A stretch of DNA of 61,529 bases from Flavobacterium sp. Root935 (GTDB taxonomy: Bacteria > Bacteroidota > Bacteroidia > Flavobacteriales > Flavobacteriaceae): positions 510,280-571,808 of the forward strand of contig NZ_LMJL01000012.1 of NCBI RefSeq assembly GCF_001429295.1. The letters run 5' to 3'. The position numbers and the translations under genes were made by a program. The notes beneath the pieces are model-generated. The model was not told where the DNA came from. It worked only from the letters and a program-made list of their open reading frames with translations, and searched no databases. How positions within the stretch are numbered: position 1 is the first letter of the stretch; every line of letters starts with the position of its first letter. Below, piece after piece: positions 8,014 to 15,877 of the stretch.

Positions 8014-9027
8014 TTAAAATTTAATGGCAATTTTTCCAATCGTTTTACCCGATTCTAAAAGCTGATGCGCTTTCTTAAAATTGTCAGCATTTAATCCATT
8101 TAGGGTTAAATTTAAAGTTGTTTTTAGCACGCCTTCATCTAATAAATCAGCAACTTTATTTAAAATATGATGCTGTTCGATCATGTCTTCTGTTTGGTAC
8201 ATCGAGCGTGTATACATTAGTTCCCAAGAAAAAGAGGCACTTTTACTTTTCAATTTGTTTAACACAACAGGATCACTGCTTCCAGTAATCGAAGCGATAT
8301 GTCCTTGTGGTTTGATCAATTCTACCATTGTATCCCAATAGGCGTTGGTGTCTACAAAGTCTAAAATAAAATCTACATTTTCAAAACCAGCTTCACGGAC
8401 AGAAGAAACCAAGTCTTTGTGATTTACTACAAAATCGGCGCCCTGCTGTTTGCACCAGTCAATTGTTTCTGGACGAGACGCTGTTGCAATAACGGTTAAA
8501 CCTGCAATTTTCTTGGCCAGTTGAATTGCAATCGAACCTACTCCTCCTGCTCCTCCAATGATTAAAATTGATTTCCCTTTGTCTTTTTCTTCGCTGATTC
8601 TAATTCTGTCAAATAAAATTTCCCAAGCTGTTAAAGCTGTCAGCGGAATTACAGCCGCTTCCTCGATACTTAGTGATTGTGGCTTTTTGCCAACAATTCT
8701 TTCGTCGATTATTTGATATTCCGCATTACTGCCTTGTTTGGTAATATCTCCTGCGTAATATACTAGATCTCCGATTTCAAATAGTGTAACTTTTTCTCCA
8801 ACTGCCTGTACAATACCAACAGCATCCCAGCCAATAATTTTGGGTGTTTCTAGAACTGTATCTTTTGCACTGCTCTGACGAATTTTAAAATCTACTGGAT
8901 TTACCGAAACTGCATCGATTTTTATTAATAAATCGCGATCACCAGGTATTGGCTTTGACGCTTCAAATTCGATAAAACTTTCTTGATTTTCTATGGGTAG
9001 CGATGACTTGAATCCAATTGCTTTCAT
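8014..9027 (-). CDS. Zinc-type alcohol dehydrogenase-like / quinone oxidoreductase (MDR)
   Basis: 337 residues from the second ATG. Medium-chain dehydrogenase fold, with an N-terminal GroES-like domain (VNPVDFKIRQ, IIGWDAVGIVQAVGEKV) and a Rossmann motif IIGGAGGVGSIAIQLAK at ~150-166. It resembles the zinc-binding alcohol dehydrogenase family TIGR02817, which reduces quinones, enones or aldehydes with NADPH. The upstream ATG at 9060 is rejected because it lies within a good -7 box on the minus strand (9058-9065). The gene is divergent from the GNAT gene. Confidence 0.87.
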   Translation of the reverse strand: MKAIGFKSSLPIENQESFIEFEASKPIPGDRDLLIKIDAVSVNPVDFKIRQSSAKDTVLETPKIIGWDAVGIVQAVGEKVTLFEIGDLVYYAGDITKQGSNAEYQIIDERIVGKKPQSLSIEEAAVIPLTALTAWEILFDRIRISEEKDKGKSILIIGGAGGVGSIAIQLAKKIAGLTVIATASRPETIDWCKQQGADFVVNHKDLVSSVREAGFENVDFILDFVDTNAYWDTMVELIKPQGHIASITGSSDPVVLNKLKSKSASFSWELMYTRSMYQTEDMIEQHHILNKVADLLDEGVLKTTLNLTLNGLNADNFKKAHQLLESGKTIGKIAIKF

Positions 9028-9057
9028 GAAGTAATTTTTTTTAATTAAAGTATAATA

Positions 9058-9065
9058 CAAAGATA
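9058..9065 (-). promoter_or_regulatory. Bacteroidota -7 box for the MDR reductase
   Basis: TATCTTTG on the minus strand matches the TAnnTTTG consensus exactly. It would start the transcript about 25 bases before the ATG at 9027. No TTG was seen at the expected -33 distance. Confidence 0.45.
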
Positions 9066-9196
9066 GGTCTAGTTAAAAATGTATAATTGGTATATTTTGA
9101 TACAATATCGGTAAAATTTCTGCAATAAGGATTTTGTTTCACTCAAATTTGGGAACAGAAAAGAAGACTATGCTTCTATGTCTTTAAATAAAGCCT

Positions 9197-9204
9197 TAAA
9201 TTTG
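9197..9204 (+). promoter_or_regulatory. Bacteroidota -7 box for the GNAT gene
   Basis: TAAATTTG matches TAnnTTTG exactly and lies 20 bases before the ATG at 9225. No -33 TTG was seen at the usual distance. Confidence 0.45.
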
Positions 9205-9224
9205 CTTATTAAAATTCTTTCAAA

Positions 9225-9779
9225 ATGAATATCAGAAAAGCCGAAAAATCAGATGCAGAAAATATTGCTCCAATTTTATTATTAGCAATGGAGGATATCA
9301 TTTATAAGTTTATTGCAAAAGAAGATTACGCTTCCGCGAAAGATTTTCTGCTGCACTTTATTGAAAGGGAAAACAATCAGTATTCTTATCAAAATTGTTA
9401 CGTAGCAGAAGAGCATAATGAAATCATTGGCGCGGTAAATGTTTATGATGGTACAGATTTAGAAATATTAAGAATTCCAATAATTGAATACGTTAGAAAT
9501 CATTATAACCCGATATTTGATCCAGAGTTTGAAACCCGCGCAGGAGAATTCTACATTGATTCGCTAGGCGTTAATCCGAATCATCAAGGAAAAGGAATTG
9601 GTTCTAAAATACTTCAGTTTCTAATTAAAGAATATGTTTATTCCAAACAACAAACATTGGGTTTATTGGTTGAAGAAGATAATCCGCTGGCAAAGAACCT
9701 TTATTTAAAACTCGGTTTTAAGATCGTGGGAGAAAAAACTTTAGTTGGCAAGAGGCTTGAGCATCTTCAAATAAGTTAG
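9225..9779 (+). CDS. GNAT-family N-acetyltransferase
   Basis: 184 residues with one GNAT domain. The acetyl-CoA pyrophosphate loop is HQGKGIGSKILQFL (~122-135), preceded by the beta-4 strand FYIDSLGVNP. The C-terminal LLVEEDNPLAKNLYLKLGFK is the usual motif D/B end. The substrate cannot be told from sequence. The insert YVRNHYNPIFDPEFETRAGEF before the CoA loop is typical of a subgroup of uncharacterised members. Monocistronic, with a strong terminator that overlaps the last base of the stop codon. Confidence 0.9.
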   Translation: MNIRKAEKSDAENIAPILLLAMEDIIYKFIAKEDYASAKDFLLHFIERENNQYSYQNCYVAEEHNEIIGAVNVYDGTDLEILRIPIIEYVRNHYNPIFDPEFETRAGEFYIDSLGVNPNHQGKGIGSKILQFLIKEYVYSKQQTLGLLVEEDNPLAKNLYLKLGFKIVGEKTLVGKRLEHLQIS

Positions 9780-9805
9780 GATAGAGTAACCTCTATCCTT
9801 TTTTT
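9779..9805 (+). terminator. Rho-independent terminator after the GNAT gene
   Basis: A perfect 8-bp stem, GGATAGAG facing CTCTATCC around TAAC, is followed by seven T. It starts on the final G of the GNAT stop codon. Confidence 0.88.
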
Positions 9806-9931
9806 ATGCATTTTAACGATTATTTCGAACAATTTGACGTTGATTCTGCCGTTATTAAAAATAACCAGGCGATCTTTTTTTAATTTTTAAAAGAAATTCG
9901 TTGAATGATATTGAAATAAATTAGTAATAGA

Positions 9932-10366
9932 ATGAAAAACATAACCCTATTAGAAGCAGGTTTAATTTTAAGAATAGTTTTAGCAATCACAATGCTTTCA
10001 GCCGTAGCTGATCGATTTGGACTTTGGGGCGCACCTGGCTCCAATGCAGTAGCCTGGGGAAATTGGGACAACTTCGTTATGTATACCCAGACCTTAAATC
10101 CTTATGCCAACAAAGCGACAGCAGAAATTTTAGGCATTGCGGCCACTTTCTTCGAAGTCATATTAAGTCTCTTATTAATTTTTGGTTTTAAAACCCGAAT
10201 TGCGGCTTTAGGAACTGCTTTTTTACTGTTTTTCTTTGGTTTTGCTATGGCTGTTTCGGTTTCGGTAAAAGCACCTTTCGATTATTCGGTTTGGACAAGC
10301 GCTGCCGCAGCTTTACTGCTGGCTAATATTGGTAAAACATCTTACGCAGTTGATAATAGAATTTAG
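9932..10366 (+). CDS. DoxX-like membrane protein
   Basis: 144 residues, four membrane segments. LEAGLILRIVLAITMLSAVADRFGLWG opens the protein, followed by EILGIAATFFEVILSLLLIFGFKTRIAALG and a final FDYSVWTSAAAALLLAN. This is the DoxX-like pattern (an E after helix 2 and FKTRIAA before helix 3). Function unknown; a redox or thiol-related membrane role is only inferred from the family. It ends 2 bases before a long heptad repeat array. Confidence 0.75.
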   Translation: MKNITLLEAGLILRIVLAITMLSAVADRFGLWGAPGSNAVAWGNWDNFVMYTQTLNPYANKATAEILGIAATFFEVILSLLLIFGFKTRIAALGTAFLLFFFGFAMAVSVSVKAPFDYSVWTSAAAALLLANIGKTSYAVDNRI

Positions 10367-10368
10367 AG

Positions 10369-10494
10369 TTAATGGTTGATGGTTAATGGTTAATGGTTAA
10401 TGGTTAATGGTTAATAGTTAATGGTTAATAGTTAATAGTTAATGGTTAATGGTTAATGGTTAATAGTTAATGGTTAATAGTTAATGGTTGATGG
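10369..10494. repeat. Heptad tandem repeat array, 18 units (TTAATGG class)
   Basis: Eighteen units in perfect 7-base phase, drawn from TTAATGG, TTAATAG and TTGATGG. It begins 2 bases after the stop of the DoxX-like gene. A facing array of complementary units lies at 10569-10715, so the pair could fold into a long imperfect stem in RNA or cruciform DNA. Confidence 0.93.
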
Positions 10495-10568
10495 TCAATT
10501 TATTAATTGTTGATGATTGCCAATCCAAATAAAACTAAAAACCATACACTCAAACTAAGGACTTAACA

Positions 10569-10715
10569 CTATAAACTATAAACTATAAACTATAAACTAT
10601 AAACTATCAACTATCAACCATAAACTATCAACTATCAACCATAAACTATAAACTATAAACTAACAACTATAAACCATCAACCATCAACCACCAACCATAA
10701 ACCATCAACTATAAA
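10569..10715. repeat. Heptad tandem repeat array, 21 units (CTATAAA/CCATCAA class)
   Basis: Twenty-one 7-base units: CTATAAA, CTATCAA, CCATAAA, CCATCAA and single variants. On the other strand they read TTTATAG, TTGATAG and TTGATGG, the same class as the array at 10369-10494. The two arrays are therefore inverted with a 74-base spacer. The TauE gene starts 93 bases further on. Confidence 0.93.
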
Positions 10716-10808
10716 CTAAAAAAAACATTTTTAAGGTATATTTAAGGTCATAATCCTGTTTCGAACAAATATGTATTCGTAAATTAGCAGATACAAAAAC
10801 ATATCTTA

Positions 10809-11645
10809 ATGACAATACTTACCTTTACGCTTATAATGATTCTTGGCGCTTTTCTAGCGGGCTTTATCGGTTCATTATCAGGCTTGGGAGGCGGCATTAT
10901 AATTATTCCGCTTCTTACTATTATTCTCGGAGTCGACATTCATTATGCTATTGGAGCCGCTTTGGTCTCCGTTATTGCGACCTCTTCAGGTTCTGCCGCA
11001 GCTTATGTAAAAGAAGGAATTACCAATATGCGAATGGGAATTTTTCTCGAAATCGCAACCACAATTGGTGCTGTTTGCGGCGCATTGCTCTCTACTGTGG
11101 CTCCTACTTCTTTTATAGCAGTTTTATTCGGTTTAACCTTAATTTTTTCGGCTGTTAATTCACTTCGAAAAAAAGAAGAACATATCGTTTTAGAATCTAG
11201 TCCGCTGGCTAAAAAGCTAAAATTAGACGGAACTTATCCTTCTCATGACGGAGAAATCGTTCACTACGGAACCAAAAATGTTTTAGGAGGTTTCAGCATG
11301 ATGGGAGTTGCGGGAATGATGTCTGGTTTACTCGGAATTGGTTCTGGTGCTTTTAAAGTAATTGCAATGGATAATATTATGAGAGTTCCGTTTAAGGTTT
11401 CAACCACAACCAGTAACTTTATGATGGGTGTTACAGCAATGGCGAGTTCTGTAATTTATATTCAAAAAGGATATATTGAACCTGGGATTTGTATGCCGGT
11501 TGTAATTGGTGTTTTGTTTGGAGCGATGGCAGGTGCTAAAATATTAGTGCGCACCAATCCAAAAAAATTGAGAATCTTCTTTGCCTGTCTGATTTTCGTT
11601 TTGGCAGTAAATATGATTTATAACGGACTAAATGGAAAAATCTAA
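10809..11645 (+). CDS. TauE/SafE-family (TSUP) membrane transporter
   Basis: 278 residues with about eight membrane segments in two related halves. Half one has FIGSLSGLGGGIIIIPLL, GAALVSVIATSSGSAAAYV and GIFLEIATTIGAVCGALL. Half two has MMSGLLGIGSGAFKVIAM, then STTTSNFMMGVTAMASSVIY and GVLFGAMAGAKIL. Family members move sulfite, sulfoacetate or other organosulfur anions out across the inner membrane. The DUF1634 gene overlaps or abuts the 3' end, a pairing that recurs in many genomes and suggests a two-part transporter. Confidence 0.9.
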   Translation: MTILTFTLIMILGAFLAGFIGSLSGLGGGIIIIPLLTIILGVDIHYAIGAALVSVIATSSGSAAAYVKEGITNMRMGIFLEIATTIGAVCGALLSTVAPTSFIAVLFGLTLIFSAVNSLRKKEEHIVLESSPLAKKLKLDGTYPSHDGEIVHYGTKNVLGGFSMMGVAGMMSGLLGIGSGAFKVIAMDNIMRVPFKVSTTTSNFMMGVTAMASSVIYIQKGYIEPGICMPVVIGVLFGAMAGAKILVRTNPKKLRIFFACLIFVLAVNMIYNGLNGKI

Positions 11646-12039
11646 TATGGTACAAGAAGAAAAATTTGGAGAAAAAGACTTTCAGTCAATCATAGGAAAC
11701 TTACTTCGTTACGGTGTTTGGATTTCGTTAGCAGTAGCTTTTATGGGAGGAATTGTGTACTTAATGCACAACGGAAGCCAAATAGAAGATTATTCTGTTT
11801 TCAAGGAAAACGACCGCAATATATTTGAAGTAATCGCAGATATTTACAATGGAGCAATTCAAGGAAATGGAGAATCATTGATTTTTACAGGAATTATTTT
11901 GCTGTTCATGACACCCGTTTTACGTGTATTACTTTCGTTATTTTCATTTTTAGTAGAAAAGGATTATCTATATGTGGGGATAACATTAATTGTAATTACG
12001 ATCATCATTATCAGTATTTCATTCGGATTCTCACATTAA
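11632..12039 (+). CDS. DUF1634 membrane protein, TauE partner
   Basis: 135 residues with three membrane segments: LLRYGVWISLAVAFMGGIVYL, SLIFTGIILLFMTPVLRVLLSLF and LYVGITLIVITIIIISISF. The pattern is DUF1634, a family usually encoded next to TauE/SafE permeases and presumed to be an accessory subunit. The ATG at 11632 overlaps the upstream gene by 14 bases. A second ATG at 11647, just after the TauE stop, would remove five residues and is equally possible. Confidence 0.85.
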   Translation: MEKSNMVQEEKFGEKDFQSIIGNLLRYGVWISLAVAFMGGIVYLMHNGSQIEDYSVFKENDRNIFEVIADIYNGAIQGNGESLIFTGIILLFMTPVLRVLLSLFSFLVEKDYLYVGITLIVITIIIISISFGFSH

Positions 12040-12049
12040 TATTCGCAAT

Positions 12050-12117
12050 AGGCTTTAAGCTATAGGCTGTAGGACTTCCTAAAATGCTTAAAGCTTACAG
12101 CCTAAAGCTTATAGCTA
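12050..12117. repeat. Facing heptad repeats (AAGCTAT class)
   Basis: Four 7-base units at 12050-12077 (AGGCTTT, AAGCTAT, AGGCTGT, AGGACTT) face four at 12090-12117 (AAAGCTT, ACAGCCT, AAAGCTT, ATAGCTA). They can pair as an imperfect hairpin between the DUF1634 stop and the LLM start. The same class occurs inside the RND adaptor gene at 45077-45104. Confidence 0.8.
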
Positions 12118-12128
12118 AAAATAAATAT

Positions 12129-13151
12129 ATGGAAATAGGAATAGACAGTTTTGCTTCGGCAATGTATGGAGATAATAACACTTTGAGCAGTGTTGATGCG
12201 ATGGAGCAATTGCTGCAAAGAATTGAGTTTGCAGATCAGGTTGGCCTTGATGTTTTCGGAATTGGAGAACATCATAAAAAAGAGTTTTTAGATTCTGCAA
12301 CAGCAGTAATTTTAAGTGCGGCGGCAGCCAGAACAAAAAATATACGTTTGGCGAGTGCTGTTTCAGTTTTAAGTGCTGCAGATCCTGTACGGGTGTACCA
12401 GAGTTTTTCAACTTTGGATTTGGTTTCAAAAGGAAGAGCAGAAATTGTCGTAGGCCGTGGTTCTTCTATTGAAGCTTATCCCCTTTTTGGCTATAATCTG
12501 AATGATTATGATGCGCTTTTCAGCGAAAAATTAGATTTACTTTTACAGATTCGTGACAATGAATTTGTGACTTGGGAAGGAAAATTTCGCCCGGCAATTA
12601 ATAATCTTCCTGTTTATCCGAGAGCTTTACAAGAAAAATTACCCATTTGGCTTGGAGTTGGCGGAACGCCTGAATCTTTTATTAGGGCAGGTTCGCTTGG
12701 ACTTCCGCTAATGGTTGCCATTATCGGCGGACAAACACATCGTTTTAAACCTTTAATTGATTTATACCGTCAGGCTGGACAAGCTGCAGGATATAAACCA
12801 GAAGAATTAAAAGTGGGATTGCATTCGCCAGGATATATTGGCTCAACAACAGAAAGTGCTATTGCAGATTATTATCCAGGTTATGCGGAGTTATGGACGA
12901 AATTAGGAAGAGAACGCGGCTGGCCTCCAGTTACAAAAGATAAATTTGACGGATTAATTGATGACTTAGGTGTTTTAATTGTTGGAAGTCCAGAAAGAGC
13001 TGCAGAGAAAATCCTGCGCCACAGTGAAGCACTTGGAGGTGTAGATCGATTTACTTTTCAAATGGACAACGCCGGATTAACACACAAACAATTAATGAAT
13101 GCCATAGAATTAATTGGAACAAAATTAATTCCTTTAATTAGAAAGGGATAG
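12129..13151 (+). CDS. LLM-class flavin-dependent oxidoreductase
   Basis: 340 residues from the chosen start. Luciferase-like TIM barrel that would use FMNH2 or F420-like cofactors. Diagnostic parts are EFADQVGLDVFGIGEHH (~35-51), LASAVSVLSAADPVRVYQ, FSTLDLVSKGRAEIVVGRGS and LPIWLGVGGTPES. The longer reading frame opens at 12084, but its first 15 codons are the facing heptad repeat at 12090-12117, so the ATG at 12129 (MEIGIDSF) is preferred. The substrate is unknown; relatives include alkanal monooxygenase-like enzymes. It is convergent with the TonB receptor. Confidence 0.88.
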   Translation: MEIGIDSFASAMYGDNNTLSSVDAMEQLLQRIEFADQVGLDVFGIGEHHKKEFLDSATAVILSAAAARTKNIRLASAVSVLSAADPVRVYQSFSTLDLVSKGRAEIVVGRGSSIEAYPLFGYNLNDYDALFSEKLDLLLQIRDNEFVTWEGKFRPAINNLPVYPRALQEKLPIWLGVGGTPESFIRAGSLGLPLMVAIIGGQTHRFKPLIDLYRQAGQAAGYKPEELKVGLHSPGYIGSTTESAIADYYPGYAELWTKLGRERGWPPVTKDKFDGLIDDLGVLIVGSPERAAEKILRHSEALGGVDRFTFQMDNAGLTHKQLMNAIELIGTKLIPLIRKG

Positions 13152-13155
13152 TTTT

Positions 13156-13235
13156 GAATTGTGAATTATGAATTATGAGTTAGAATTGAACTAATAACTT
13201 CAATCCCAACTCATAACTCATAACTTATAACTTAT
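13156..13235. repeat. Facing heptad repeats (GAATTAT class) between convergent genes
   Basis: Four units at 13156-13183 (GAATTGT, GAATTAT, GAATTAT, GAGTTAG) face four at 13208-13235 (AACTCAT, AACTCAT, AACTTAT, AACTTAT). The arrays start 4 bases after the LLM stop and 9 bases from the TonB-receptor stop. They form an imperfect hairpin that could terminate both genes. Confidence 0.82.
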
Positions 13236-13244
13236 AACTAAATA

Positions 13245-15638
13245 CTAGAACTTATAAGTAACCCCAACTCTAAAGTTTCTTCCAGGTTCTGCCTGCCAAT
13301 AATAAGCCTCTAGCCATTTGTAGTACGAACCGCTGTATAAGTATCTGTCTAAGATATTAAATACGTTTGCTGTAACTTTAACTTTCCCTGTTTCATAAGA
13401 TAAACCTCCATCAAGTTTAAAATAAGATGGCAGTTTTTGAAGACCTTCACTCCAAGTATCTGTCTGGCGGCCGTCAAGGAAAGTTCCTCCAATAGAAGCA
13501 CCAAAACCTTTTAATTTTTCGTTTTGGACTGTATAATTTAACCAGGCGTTTGCTGTATGTTTAGCATATCCCGGAACTGTACTTCCAACAGTAATACTAG
13601 TTAATCTTGATTCTGTTACAATAGATTCTGTAAAAGCATAGTTGGCAATTAAATTAAGACCGTCAAAAAGTTTTCCTCTAATATCAAACTCCAAACCTTC
13701 TGCCCTTTTTTCTCCCAAGATAACTTTATAAATATCATTCGGTCCATTTGTTGGATCGGCAGTGAGCTCATTTTTCTTTATAATTCTGTAAGCAGACAAA
13801 GTAGTATTCCATGAGCCATCAAACCAGTCTTTTTTGATACCAAATTCAATGTTATTACCTGTGAGCGGTTTTATAGGATCTCCATTCTGAGTAATTCCAG
13901 ATTGAGGTGTAAAGGCTTGATCATATAGCCCATAAACCGCAAAATCATCAGTAATAGAATAACTTAAACCTGCTCGAGGTGTAATGTGGCTGTCTTCTTG
14001 AGGTACATCATAGGCGCTAGTCTGGCTAATCCAAGTGTATCTTGCAGCAAGAGTCAATCTTAATTTATTTTGAAAAAAACCAAGTTCATCCTGAATATAT
14101 CCAGCTGCATATTCTGAACCATAAAGTCCTCCTGCTCTCTGGCTTAAAGGAGTTTCATGATCGAAAGCAGGATAACCGTTAGAAGGTGTGCCATAATTTG
14201 GATTATATACATTGAAAGGACTTGCAGCAGTATCTAAATCATGAGATTGTCCCCAATCTGCCATGTAATCTTTACTTCCTAAATCTATTCCTCCTAATAT
14301 TTTGTGCGAAACGCTACCTGTATTGAATTTTCCATTAACGAAAATCTGTCCTAAATACATATTACTTTCTGCATCCCAAATACCAACATTTCTAATAATA
14401 TTCCCTGCTCCAAGCGCATTTTCGTCAGAACCAACAGTACTTGGCCATGAGCTATAACCTTGTTGAATGTATTTAAAATAAGATGTCTGAGCCGTTAACT
14501 TCCAGTTATCATCAAATTTATGTTCAAACTGCAAATACCCGCTGTGATCTTGTATGTTGGTATCTGGTAAACCTGGCGCTGTCATAGTGAAATCACGCGG
14601 CAGTGTAGCATAACCACCAGCTTTAGGTCCAAAAACATAATAAGAGCCAACTTCTGTCATGTTTGCATATTGAAAATTGTATTCAAATGTCAATTTTGTT
14701 TTGTCATCAAATTGGTACGAAATTACTGGAGCAATTACGTAACGGTCATTATGCTCAAACGGACGGAATGAACCTTTCTTTTGTGCAGCTCCATTAAAAC
14801 GGTATAATAATTTTCCTTTTTTATCTAATTTTCCGTCAAGGTCTACACTTACTCTGTAAAAATCATAGCTTCCAACCAAAGCACTAACTTCTCCTTTTGT
14901 AACGCCTGTTGGTTTTTTAGTCACTACATTATAAAGTCCGCTTGGATCTCCGCTAGAAAGCATAAATCCAGCTGGTCCTTTCACGAATTCGATATGATCT
15001 ACAAAACTCATATCTTCTGTCAACGGTCCCCAGAAAGAAGAAACAACATTAAATCCGTTTCTAAATGCCTGAATTTGTGAACCTCTCATGGTAATATTGG
15101 TATACAAATCTCCCCAATGTTCCAAACGCACAGCACCGCTCACGTTACGGATTACTCCATCACTCATACTTGTAATCTGCTGATCTTTTAAAGTTTGAGC
15201 ACTTACAATTTGTATGTTTTGCGGAATTTCAAGCACTGGTGTCTGAAGACGCAAAGACATTGATGGTTTATCCTGTTTATATTTGTTTTTCGTAATTACA
15301 ACTTCCTGAAGATCTTCTTGACTTTCGTTTAACGAAAAGTTTTTAGTCGTAGTTTGTTTTGCTGTCACTACAATATTGGCTTCCACTGGAGCAATTCCCA
15401 CCGCACGAACTACAATAGTATAATTTCCTGGTTTTACTCTCGTAATTTCATATTGTCCTGAAACAGTCGTAACATCAGAATATTTAGTCCCTTTTAGTGT
15501 TACAGCTATATTTTCGGCAGCAGTGTTACCGCTTAAAGAAATTTTACCTGCTACTTTTCCAAAGTCCTGTCCCATCATAGTTATAGAACATAATAGAAGC
15601 GCAAAAATGTAAACTCCTTTATTAAAAATTATTTTCAT
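13245..15638 (-). CDS. TonB-dependent siderophore receptor with CarboxypepD-type N-terminal domain
   Basis: 797 residues. Signal peptide ~1-23 (IFALLLCSITMMGQ). A carboxypeptidase-regulatory-like domain covers ~27-110, followed by the VVITKNK TonB-box-like stretch. The plug is ~125-245, with IEFVKGPAGFMLSSGDPSG and LYNVVTKKPTG. The 22-stranded barrel closes with FRVGVTYKF. The layout is that of hydroxamate-type siderophore receptors (FhuE/FhuA group), so uptake of a ferric siderophore is likely; the exact ligand is not known. A well-placed promoter lies at 15664-15695. No siderophore biosynthesis gene is adjacent. Confidence 0.92.
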   Translation of the reverse strand: MKIIFNKGVYIFALLLCSITMMGQDFGKVAGKISLSGNTAAENIAVTLKGTKYSDVTTVSGQYEITRVKPGNYTIVVRAVGIAPVEANIVVTAKQTTTKNFSLNESQEDLQEVVITKNKYKQDKPSMSLRLQTPVLEIPQNIQIVSAQTLKDQQITSMSDGVIRNVSGAVRLEHWGDLYTNITMRGSQIQAFRNGFNVVSSFWGPLTEDMSFVDHIEFVKGPAGFMLSSGDPSGLYNVVTKKPTGVTKGEVSALVGSYDFYRVSVDLDGKLDKKGKLLYRFNGAAQKKGSFRPFEHNDRYVIAPVISYQFDDKTKLTFEYNFQYANMTEVGSYYVFGPKAGGYATLPRDFTMTAPGLPDTNIQDHSGYLQFEHKFDDNWKLTAQTSYFKYIQQGYSSWPSTVGSDENALGAGNIIRNVGIWDAESNMYLGQIFVNGKFNTGSVSHKILGGIDLGSKDYMADWGQSHDLDTAASPFNVYNPNYGTPSNGYPAFDHETPLSQRAGGLYGSEYAAGYIQDELGFFQNKLRLTLAARYTWISQTSAYDVPQEDSHITPRAGLSYSITDDFAVYGLYDQAFTPQSGITQNGDPIKPLTGNNIEFGIKKDWFDGSWNTTLSAYRIIKKNELTADPTNGPNDIYKVILGEKRAEGLEFDIRGKLFDGLNLIANYAFTESIVTESRLTSITVGSTVPGYAKHTANAWLNYTVQNEKLKGFGASIGGTFLDGRQTDTWSEGLQKLPSYFKLDGGLSYETGKVKVTANVFNILDRYLYSGSYYKWLEAYYWQAEPGRNFRVGVTYKF

Positions 15639-15663
15639 TTTGGTTTGATTTTAAATTGCTGGG

Positions 15664-15695
15664 CAAAAGTAATTTCAAATATTCGGTTTTCCAAA
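15664..15695 (-). promoter_or_regulatory. Promoter of the siderophore receptor (-33/-7)
   Basis: On the minus strand TTTG (15692-15695) and TACTTTTG (15664-15671) are 20 bases apart, a full match to the Bacteroidota TTTG-N17-23-TAnnTTTG promoter. The start codon is 26 bases downstream of the -7 box. No Fur-box-like palindrome was recognised beside it. Confidence 0.7.
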
Positions 15696-15877
15696 TTATT
15701 TTTATCCGTTCTAAATAAATATAACAATTTACAAAAAATCAGCAGTAAAACTAGATTCAAACATCCTTATTAAGTTATTTCCTGATAAATTAATCTAGGT
15801 TAAGTATTTATAACAGAATCTCTTTTTATCTTTATGATTCCAAATTCAACACAAAATTCACTTAATAAAATATTGAC

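Noticed and set aside
8014..9060. Start of the MDR reductase at the first ATG (9060)
   Set aside because: That ATG lies in a consensus -7 box, and the extra 11 residues (MYYTLIKKNYF) do not look like the family's N-terminus.
10369..10715. CRISPR array
   Set aside because: The units are contiguous 7-mers with no spacers and no cas genes are present.
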